From Anaerolineae bacterium (GTDB lineage: Bacteria; Chloroflexota; Anaerolineae; Aggregatilineales; Phototrophicaceae): a DNA stretch of 64,000 nt. Both the position numbers and the translations under genes were made by a program. How positions within the stretch are numbered: position 1 is the stretch's first letter; every line of letters starts with the position of its first letter. A model generated the notes under the pieces. It saw nothing but the letters and a program-made list of their open reading frames with translations. It was not told where the DNA came from and did not search any database. Location of the stretch: the NCBI GenBank assembly GCA_022824465.1, contig JAJDZV010000009.1:1-64000 (forward strand), read 5' to 3'. Positions 54,016-64,000 of the stretch are shown piece after piece.

Positions 54016-55059
54016 ATGCGCAGTGTGATTTGGGACGACGGCGCGGTCAAGATGATCGACCAGCGCGCCCTGCCCTGGAAGCTCGATTACGCGCGTCTGA
54101 ATACGGTCGAAGCGGTCGCCGAGAGCATCGCCAATATGACTGTTCGCGGGGCGCCGGCAATCGGTGCGGCGGCGGCTTTTGGCATGGCGCTGGCGGCGCG
54201 GCAGAGTCCGGCGACGACAGTCGCTGGCCTGCTTGATGACTTGCGCCAATGTGGCGACTTGCTAAACGCGGCGCGTCCTACGGCGGTCAATTTGGCTTGG
54301 GCGGTGAACCAGCTACTGCAGATCGCGGCAAGCGGCGAGTTCAACAATGTTGACGATCTGCGCGCGGGTCTGCTGCTGGCGGCGCAGCAAATCGCCGATG
54401 ACGATGTCGCTATCAACCGGCGCATGGGCGCGCAGGGCGCCGGCTTGATTCGCCCGGGCGCCAAGGTGCTGCACCACTGCAATACCGGCGCGCTGGCGAC
54501 TGTCGATTATGGCACAGCGCTGGGCGTCGTGCGCGCGGCGCATGAAGCCGGGGTGGACTTCCACGTATTGCTGGATGAAACGCGCCCGCGCTTGCAGGGT
54601 TCGCGCCTGAGCGCATGGGAGCTGGAGCGGCTGGGCGTTAGCTACGACATCATCCCGGATACCGCCGCCGGCTATTTCATGCAGCAAAACGAGGTTGATG
54701 TGGTGCTGGTAGGCGCGGATCGCGTGGCTTCCAATGGCGACTTCGCCAACAAGATCGGCACCTATCAGCTGGCGATTATGGCGGCGGCGCACGGCATTCC
54801 CTTCTATTCGGTCGCGCCAACCTCGACGATTGATCTCAGCCTGGCGAGCGGCGCCGATATCCCAATCGAAGAGCGCGACTCTTCGGAGGTGACGACGCCC
54901 TATGGCAACCCAATCACGCCGGCGCATTTCAAGGCGCGGAATCCGGCTTTTGATGTTACGCCGAATCACTATTTGAGCGGCATCGTCACCGAAAACGGTA
55001 TCGCCCGCGCGCCCTTCTCCGAGAGCCTTCGGCGCGCCGTCGCCGGCGAACAGGTTTAG
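54016..55059 (+). CDS. mtnA: S-methyl-5-thioribose-1-phosphate isomerase
   Basis: MtnA isomerises methylthioribose-1-phosphate to the ribulose form in methionine salvage. The 347-residue protein has MTVRGAPAIGAAAAFG, the catalytic Cys155 in HHCNTGALATVDYGTALG and Asp235 in VLVGADRVASNGDFANKIGTYQ, as well as DETRPRLQGSRLSAWEL. The chosen ATG starts at MRSVIWDDGAVKMIDQ, the usual family N-terminus. No MtnK, MtnP or later methionine-salvage enzyme is in the window, so it may also act in a 5-deoxyribose route. Confidence 0.94.
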   Translation: MRSVIWDDGAVKMIDQRALPWKLDYARLNTVEAVAESIANMTVRGAPAIGAAAAFGMALAARQSPATTVAGLLDDLRQCGDLLNAARPTAVNLAWAVNQLLQIAASGEFNNVDDLRAGLLLAAQQIADDDVAINRRMGAQGAGLIRPGAKVLHHCNTGALATVDYGTALGVVRAAHEAGVDFHVLLDETRPRLQGSRLSAWELERLGVSYDIIPDTAAGYFMQQNEVDVVLVGADRVASNGDFANKIGTYQLAIMAAAHGIPFYSVAPTSTIDLSLASGADIPIEERDSSEVTTPYGNPITPAHFKARNPAFDVTPNHYLSGIVTENGIARAPFSESLRRAVAGEQV

Positions 55060-55104
55060 TCGCGCTCCGAGACTTATCCGCATTCGCACAACGGACTTCA
55101 ATTC

Positions 55105-56061
55105 ATGGACACGCTCATAACCGGCTCAATCGCCTACGATTACCTGATGCGTTTTCCCGGTCGCTTCCAGCAGCATTTCATCCCCGACGAGCTGCACAAC
55201 ATGAGCCTCAGCTTCCTGGTCGACGACATGACCAAGCACTGGGGCGGGGTGGCCGCCAACATCGCCTTCACGATGGCGAAGTTTGGCTTGCGCCCCAAGC
55301 TGATGGGCACGGTCGGGCGCGACTTCGGCGATTACCGACGCTGGCTGGAGCGCGCTGGCGTCGATTGCAGCACCGTCATACAAATCGATGATGTCTTCAC
55401 GGCGTCGTTCTTTGTCAATACCGATGACGACAATAATCAACTGGCGTTTTTCTATGGGGGCGCGATGAACCTAGCGCGCAACTATCGCATCGCCGATGTA
55501 GTCAGCGCCAAGCCCGCGCTGGTGGTGATCTCGCCGAACGATCCGGTCGCCATGCTCCAGCTTTGCGAGGAGTGCCGCGCGCAGAGCATCCCTTTCATCT
55601 ATGACCCGGGCCAACAGATCGCGCGGCTCAACGGCGACGAACTGCGGCAAAGCCTTCGGGGCGCGAGTCTGCTGGTCGTCAACATTTACGAAGCGCGAAT
55701 GATCTACGAAAAGAGCGGGATGAATCTTGAGGAACTGCGCGCAATCGTGGACATCGTTATCATTACCGCCAGCGAGAAGGGCTCGACAATCTATCGGGAC
55801 GGCGAGATCATTGAAGTCGAAGCCTTCGCGCCCAGCGAGATCGCCGATCCGACCGGCGCTGGCGACGCCTATCGCGCCGGCTTGCTCCTGGGCATGAGCA
55901 AGAGTTTTCCGCTGGAGCTATCGGCGCAAATCGGGGCTCTGAGCGCGACTTTTGCGCTGGAAGTCGTCGGCACGCAGAATCACAATTTCACTGTCGCGGA
56001 GTTTGTCGGGCGCTTCCGCAGCCTGGCTGATGACGGCGGGCGCCTAGATTGCCTGCTCTAA
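55105..56061 (+). CDS. PfkB-family kinase, possibly adenosine kinase
   Basis: This 318-residue ribokinase-fold kinase has the N-terminal glycine motif GGVAANIAF at 47-55 and the active-site loop DPTGAGD at 248-254 with the base Asp254. The lid-type N-terminal region (MDTLITGSIAYDYLMRFPGRF) resembles bacterial adenosine kinases and related sugar kinases. The position between mtnA and ahcY suggests that it phosphorylates adenosine released by AhcY. That reaction is inferred from context and should be treated as a hypothesis. A sugar kinase role is the alternative. Confidence 0.75.
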   Translation: MDTLITGSIAYDYLMRFPGRFQQHFIPDELHNMSLSFLVDDMTKHWGGVAANIAFTMAKFGLRPKLMGTVGRDFGDYRRWLERAGVDCSTVIQIDDVFTASFFVNTDDDNNQLAFFYGGAMNLARNYRIADVVSAKPALVVISPNDPVAMLQLCEECRAQSIPFIYDPGQQIARLNGDELRQSLRGASLLVVNIYEARMIYEKSGMNLEELRAIVDIVIITASEKGSTIYRDGEIIEVEAFAPSEIADPTGAGDAYRAGLLLGMSKSFPLELSAQIGALSATFALEVVGTQNHNFTVAEFVGRFRSLADDGGRLDCLL

Positions 56062-56081
56062 GCCGGACGTCCCTCGCCGTT

Positions 56082-57428
<1,347 letters not shown>

Positions 57429-57530
57429 GACGCCTTTCAGCCGGCGGCGCTCACCAGCAAATTACGCCGATCCCCCGCGCCAAAAGGGACCTGATGTGTA
57501 GGTCTTGGCGGATCAACGGGATGGGAAGGC

Positions 57531-60080
57531 ATGACTCGAATCCGAATTATCGCGTCGTTGTTGCTTGTCGTCGCCGCGGCGGCGCTTGCGGCATCGCCCG
57601 CGTCCGCGCAAGAAACGGCGCTAATACGTTTCGTCCATCTTCATGACGACAGCCCGACAGTTGACATCAGCCTTAACGGAGAAGTCGCCGCCGCCGACTT
57701 GAGTTTCGGCGAGACGACGACGCGCGTCAATGTGCCGGCCGGTTTGGCTGAAATATCGGCTGAGCTGGCCGGCGCCGCGGTCTCACTATTCAGCGAAAGG
57801 ACTACACTCGCGCCGGGACCGTCCACAATCATCTTTAGGGACGCTGGCGACTCGCAGTTTAGCGTCATCAGAGAAGACCTTTCCTCAATCGCATTTGGCG
57901 AGGCTCGTCTGACGGTTCTCAACGCGCTCGACGCCGACTTGCATGTGACGGCGCGACAGTCAGACGAGACCATGTTGCTTGAGCGCGTGCTTGCCGCGGG
58001 CGCAGCCAGCCGACCCATAGATACGGCGGCGGGCTTTGTTGACATCTGGGTCGAGTCGAGCGCGGGCGACACGGCCGAGCGCCAGTTTAGCCGGACCTTG
58101 GACGCTGGCACGGTCAATCTGGTGATCGCGCATGGCACGGCATCCCAGCCGCGGCTCTTCAAGGCCGAATCATCGGCGCAAGCCGACGACGCGACCGGAC
58201 AGCTGCGATTTGTTCATGCGATTGAGGGCGCGGCGCCAGTCGAACTCCGCGTCAACGGCAAGTTGATAGTCCCGGCTCTGGAATTCGCCGTGCCCACGCC
58301 GCGCCTCGCGCTCCCCGGCGGATCCCATGCTATCACCGTCAATTTGGGCGCGGCTGAGATCATGTCGGAGCGCTTGAACATACGCGCCGGCGAAATGAGC
58401 ACGGTTGTGCTGATGCGCACAAGCGTAGGCTTGGGAATATTCGATTTCGCCGATGCCACTGGCACTGTCGATGAGCGCTCGGCGGTCGTCAAGTTGATCA
58501 ACGCGATACCCGACAGCGTCATCAACTATCTGCAATTTGCCGACGGCGCCATCACCGGGCTGAATGTGCCCTTAAATCACGCTGGCGACCCGGCGAAAAT
58601 CGTCCCCGGTCAACAGGCGATGACGCTTCATCTAAGTATTGGCGGGGTTCGAGGCGAAATTGCGTTGCCGGCGCACTACTTCTCCAGCGGTTCCTTGTAC
58701 ACGCTGGTGGCTTTGCCTGGCGGCGTCTTCTCCGCGCCGCGCCTGCTAATCGCTGAGACCAGCGTGAAACGTCAAATTCGGGCAACAATGACGGACGAAA
58801 GCATTGTCAGCAGCCAGGACGAGCCGCCAGGATCGGAGCTGGACGCGCCTGCTGGCGAAACGGCGGTCGACGAGCCAAGCACTGAACTTGAAACTCAAGC
58901 GGAGGGGATTGAAGTTTCTTCAGACATGGTCGACGAGGCAGAAGCCGCTGAACCCGCCACCGAACAAGTCGCAGCAGCATCCGAGCGTGAGCCGGCGCCA
59001 AGCGCTACGCCCGCGTCAATGGAGCCGTCGCTGACGTCCTATGCCATCGTCAATGTAAACCCGGAGTCGGCCCTGCATATGCGCCAGTATCCATCCAGCG
59101 ACGCCATGTCTCTGGGCCTCCTGCCGGCCGAAAGCAACTTGATGATTCTCGGTCGCCGAGGACCGTCGCAATTCGGCCAAGGCGAACCAGCCAGTTTGCC
59201 AGTCGACCTCAGCGAATACCGGCAAGACGCGGCGGCGCTGCTCCCGCTCCATCAAGACTTGCCCGCGGCCGATACCTGGCTGTACGCAATCTATACAACG
59301 CCCGAGGGAGGCGCCATTGTAGGCTGGACCAACGCCTACTATCTGAAGGTATATAACCGCGTTGGCGACCCGCAGCGTCTCGCCTTCTTGCCCCTCGTGC
59401 CACAGAATAGACCGGGCGGCAGCCATAGCACCGGCATTCAGCCTGCTGATCTCGACGAGTATGTCGCGGCTCGTGTAACGGGCTTGAACCCCGACGCCTT
59501 GCTCAACCTACGCCGGGGCAATGACGCCGAGGCTGATATCCTCGCGCTGCTCCCCGCCGATACGATTCTCCGCTTTCTCGGCTTGGACGCGGCCGCTGCT
59601 TGGGCGCTAGTCGAATATCAGCCGCTGGCCGGCAACCAAATGAGAGGTTGGGTTAGCATGAACTATATTCAGCTGCTGCTCAATGGCAAGCCAGTGCGCG
59701 TCGACGCCCTGCGCGCGCTTGATCCTTCGGCTGTCCCGATCATCGGCGGAGCAGTTTTGGGCGGCGTGATGCCATCCACGCCGTCAGCTCCAGACGCGCC
59801 GCTTGAAGGCGTTGTCGGGGAGGTTACCGTCAATATCGATTCCGCACTGCATCTGCGCCGTCATCCCGACGCGACTTCGGAATCGCTTGCGCTGATCCCG
59901 GCCGAAACCGTATTGCAAATGGAAGGCGTCACCGAGAATCGACGTTGGTACAAAGCGCGGTACGATGGCGAGTCCGGTTGGGTCGCCTCAGCGTACATCG
60001 TGCTGTCAAGGGACGGCCGAAGACTCGGGCGCGCATCCCTCGAAAACCAGCTGCCGCGATTCAATGACCTCGGCTTCTAG
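57531..60080 (+). CDS. Secreted multi-domain protein: DUF4397 repeats and SH3 domains
   Basis: This 849-residue exported protein begins with a signal peptide (IIASLLLVVAAAALAASPASAQ). It then has about four DUF4397-like beta modules: around 27-120 (IRFVHLHDDSPTVDISLNG), 122-215, 222-305 (LRFVHAIEGAAPVELRVNG) and 316-410 (VKLINAIPDSVINYLQFADG). An acidic linker (about 415-500) precedes three bacterial SH3-like modules, marked by ALHMRQYPSSD, LLNLRRGNDA and ALHLRRHPDATSES with the final WYKARYDGESGWV. SH3 modules in such proteins often bind peptidoglycan, and DUF4397 modules are adhesive or structural. A cell-wall-attached surface role is likely. Confidence 0.8.
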   Translation: MTRIRIIASLLLVVAAAALAASPASAQETALIRFVHLHDDSPTVDISLNGEVAAADLSFGETTTRVNVPAGLAEISAELAGAAVSLFSERTTLAPGPSTIIFRDAGDSQFSVIREDLSSIAFGEARLTVLNALDADLHVTARQSDETMLLERVLAAGAASRPIDTAAGFVDIWVESSAGDTAERQFSRTLDAGTVNLVIAHGTASQPRLFKAESSAQADDATGQLRFVHAIEGAAPVELRVNGKLIVPALEFAVPTPRLALPGGSHAITVNLGAAEIMSERLNIRAGEMSTVVLMRTSVGLGIFDFADATGTVDERSAVVKLINAIPDSVINYLQFADGAITGLNVPLNHAGDPAKIVPGQQAMTLHLSIGGVRGEIALPAHYFSSGSLYTLVALPGGVFSAPRLLIAETSVKRQIRATMTDESIVSSQDEPPGSELDAPAGETAVDEPSTELETQAEGIEVSSDMVDEAEAAEPATEQVAAASEREPAPSATPASMEPSLTSYAIVNVNPESALHMRQYPSSDAMSLGLLPAESNLMILGRRGPSQFGQGEPASLPVDLSEYRQDAAALLPLHQDLPAADTWLYAIYTTPEGGAIVGWTNAYYLKVYNRVGDPQRLAFLPLVPQNRPGGSHSTGIQPADLDEYVAARVTGLNPDALLNLRRGNDAEADILALLPADTILRFLGLDAAAAWALVEYQPLAGNQMRGWVSMNYIQLLLNGKPVRVDALRALDPSAVPIIGGAVLGGVMPSTPSAPDAPLEGVVGEVTVNIDSALHLRRHPDATSESLALIPAETVLQMEGVTENRRWYKARYDGESGWVASAYIVLSRDGRRLGRASLENQLPRFNDLGF

Positions 60081-60173
60081 TTGCCGGTCTGAGGCCACCG
60101 TCTCTCTGCTGAACAACCAGGATCGCCAACGACCCGGACGGCTATCCCTTCCTGTTATGCCCGTCGCTGCAGA

Positions 60174-60202
60174 TTGGCGCGCCAACGCCCATGAACTATA
60201 AT
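60174..60202 (+). promoter_or_regulatory. Promoter of the rmd-gmd-tatD-GT2 run
   Basis: TTGGCG at 60174-60179 and consensus TATAAT at 60197-60202 are 17 bases apart, about 80 bases before the rmd start. The four following genes are all on the plus strand with small gaps or overlaps. Confidence 0.65.
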
Positions 60203-60283
60203 TCGCTGTAGCCGGCAAGCATGAGCGAGAAGGGTATTGTCTAGAGCGCCAGGAATCGCAATCGCTTTCGCGAGGTCTCTGCT

Positions 60284-62233
<1,950 letters not shown>

Positions 62234-62234
<1 letters not shown>

Positions 62235-63031
62235 TGTCCGCTCTCGAGCTGGTCGACACGCATTGTCATCTCAATTTCACGAGCTATGACCAAGACCGCG
62301 CGGAGGTGCTGGAGCGGGCGCGTTCAAGCGGCGTCCGGCGCATCATCGTGCCCGCCATCGATCTTGACAGCGCCCGGCAGGCGCTTGCATTGGCGGAACA
62401 GCATAAAGAAGTCTTTGCCGCGGTCGGCATTCACCCCAACAGCTGCAGCGACTTCCAGGCGACGCAGCTAGACGAACTGCGCGCGCTTGCCCAACATCGT
62501 TCAGTGGTCGCAATTGGCGAAATCGGGCTGGACTACTACTGGGACAAGTGCCCGAAGCCGATGCAGCATCGCGCCCTGGAAGCGCAGCTTGAACTTGCGG
62601 CAGCGCTGGAGCGGCCGGTCATCTTGCACAACCGCCAAGCCGCTGAAGTCCTGATAGCGACCCTGGAAGCCTGGTCGCCAAGCGCGCCAGTCAGCCTCCG
62701 AGACCGGCTCGGCGTGCTGCATTCTTTTTCCGCTTCGCCGGCTGTTGCGCTGCGCGCGGTCGAGCTCGGTTTCTACCTGGGCTTCACCGGACCAATCACC
62801 TATAAGAACGCCGATGAATTGCGCGACATCGCAGCGGGCGCGCCTATCGAGCGCCTCCTCATCGAGACAGACGCTCCCTTTCTTTCACCGCAGCCGCGAC
62901 GTGGAAAACGCAACGAACCAGCCTACCTCGCTTACATCAACGAGCGGCTGGCGGCATTGCGCGGAATATCGGCCACGGCGATGGCGCGCCAGACCAGCGC
63001 AAACGCCAGGCGGCTCTTCGCCTCGCTTTGA
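62234..63031 (+). CDS. TatD-family metal-dependent hydrolase
   Basis: This 265-residue TIM-barrel hydrolase has the metal-binding DTHCHL near the N-terminus, GIHPNS, EIGLDYYW, ILHNRQA, the LHSFSAS segment and ETDAPFLSP. These are the TatD/YcfH-type DNase ligands. Members act as 3-prime exonucleases or in DNA repair, and some as D-aminoacyl-tRNA deacylases. The ATG shares its A with the TGA of gmd (TGATG), so it is translationally coupled to the sugar genes, though a functional link is not obvious. Confidence 0.92.
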
Positions 63032-63116
63032 ACGATGGCGTTTCGCTCTCCTTAATCCATAAAGCCTGCTAAACTGCTTTCAGCCCGACAGTCCGCAAAC
63101 AACCGGCGCGAGCCTC

Positions 63117-64000
63117 GTGGATCTTTCGATAATCATCGTCAATTGGAATGTGCGCGACCTGCTGGACGCCTGCCTCGCCAGCGTCTATTCCTCCGATCTT
63201 GATGCGGCCAGCTACGAGATCATCGTGGTCGACTCCTCCAGCGAAGACGGCAGCCTTGACATGCTTCGCGAGAAATATCCGGAGGCCGTCGTACTGCCGC
63301 AATCGGAAAACATCGGCTTCACGCGCGGAAACAATATCGGCTTGGCAGCGGCGCAGGGCGATTATCTGTTTTTGCTCAATCCCGACACAGAAGTCAGCCG
63401 GCAGGCGCTGGCGCAACTGCTTGATTACATGAAGGCGCATCCGGCAGTCGGCATAGTCGGTCCGCAGACCTTGAATACCGACCGCAGCCATCAGTCCACT
63501 CGCCGCCGCTTCCCGACGTTGATGACCGGCATCTTTGAAAGCACATGGCTTTCGGCATGGGCGCCAGCGTCATTGGAAGTCAGCTATCGCGTGTTGGAAT
63601 CGAGTGACAACGACCTCATCGAGGCCGACTGGGTGCAAGGCTCGGCGCTGATGCTGCGGCGGGCGGTCTATGACGACATCGGCGGTCTGGACGAAGGCTT
63701 CACCATGTATTACGAAGAACTTGATTATTGCCGGCGCGCCAAGTCGGCCGGTTGGCGAGTCGTCTATCACGGCCGCGTCAAGATCACGCATCATGGCGGC
63801 AAGAGCAGCGAACAAGCCAGCGCCCTAAAACAGATTCACTTTCATACCAGCAAACTGCGCTACTTTCGCAAGCACCACGGATACGGCGCTTACGTCGTCC
63901 TGCGCGCGCTGCTATTGTTCCAGTTCGGCTGGCAGTTGACGCTTGAAGCTTTGAAAGCAGCCTTATTCCACAAGCGCGAAATGCGGGCCGAACGTGTGCG
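63117..64000 (+). CDS. GT2-family glycosyltransferase, rhamnosyltransferase-like (partial, runs off window)
   Basis: The open frame begins at GTG 63117 and continues past the window end for at least 294 codons. It starts MDLSIIIVNWNVRDLLDACL and carries the nucleotide-sugar region EIIVVDSSSEDGS, GFTRGNNIGLAAAQGDYLFLLNPDTEV (a DxD-type metal motif in NPDTE), and GLDEGFTMYYEELDYCRRAKSAGW. This is the pattern of GT2 enzymes such as the WbbL-type rhamnosyltransferases. After rmd and gmd, GDP-D-rhamnose is a reasonable donor. C-terminal hydrophobic residues near the edge (LRALLLFQFGW) may be a membrane-associating helix. The real 3-prime end lies outside the window. Confidence 0.85.
   Translation, partial: MDLSIIIVNWNVRDLLDACLASVYSSDLDAASYEIIVVDSSSEDGSLDMLREKYPEAVVLPQSENIGFTRGNNIGLAAAQGDYLFLLNPDTEVSRQALAQLLDYMKAHPAVGIVGPQTLNTDRSHQSTRRRFPTLMTGIFESTWLSAWAPASLEVSYRVLESSDNDLIEADWVQGSALMLRRAVYDDIGGLDEGFTMYYEELDYCRRAKSAGWRVVYHGRVKITHHGGKSSEQASALKQIHFHTSKLRYFRKHHGYGAYVVLRALLLFQFGWQLTLEALKAALFHKREMRAERV

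Overview
The window reads as a continuous stretch of a GC-rich bacterial chromosome with about 52 protein genes, one clear pseudogene, and several RNA-level or operator elements. The gene set suggests a Chloroflexota bacterium (Anaerolineae or SAR202-like). It has a GlyA-GcvT fusion, an S-adenosylhomocysteine hydrolase without the C-terminal tail, a DUF3467/translin pair, DUF4397-SH3 surface proteins, and a two-subunit glycine decarboxylase. This placement is inferred from gene content only; no rRNA gene is present. I see no tRNA, rRNA, CRISPR array, insertion sequence or prophage.

Layout. 1-5.1 kb: fused-permease iron-type ABC transporter, then a histidine kinase and OmpR-type regulator on the minus strand with 11-bp-phased repeats upstream. 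5.6-15.6 kb: acetyltransferase, S9 peptidase, MarR regulator, divergent isocitrate dehydrogenase relative, RsmG, DUF3467 plus translin, a MEMO-like protein, and rplJ-rplL with an L10 leader and attenuator. 15.9-20 kb: an unusual HATPase protein, a hydroxyacid reductase, GreA with a structured leader, and an ECF sigma factor with a probable anti-sigma partner. 20-31.7 kb: methylglyoxal synthase, a glycosyltransferase, TPR lytic transglycosylase, YyaL-type protein, FtsH and an EF-G-like GTPase. 31.8-34.5 kb: an SGNH hydrolase gene and its decayed tandem copy.

34.6-44.5 kb is the one-carbon/glycine region. A 1055-residue protein joins serine hydroxymethyltransferase to the glycine-cleavage T protein. 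About 6 kb away, gcvH-gcvPA-gcvPB lie on the other strand behind a glycine riboswitch. A TrkA-like protein, an AEC transporter and an A+T-rich gene of unknown function with a repeat-laden promoter lie between. L-protein is not in the window.

44.6-53 kb: SCO1, alanine racemase, a Tgt lacking the zinc cysteines, a LmbE-type deacetylase, a DUF3048 protein, MltG and a pyrimidine-nucleoside phosphorylase. 53.3-57.4 kb: DsbA-like protein, MtnA, a PfkB kinase and AhcY, which together suggest salvage of SAM by-products. 57.5-64 kb: a DUF4397/SH3 secreted protein, then rmd-gmd-tatD-GT2, which suggests GDP-D-rhamnose synthesis and transfer to a surface glycan. The GT2 gene runs off the window.
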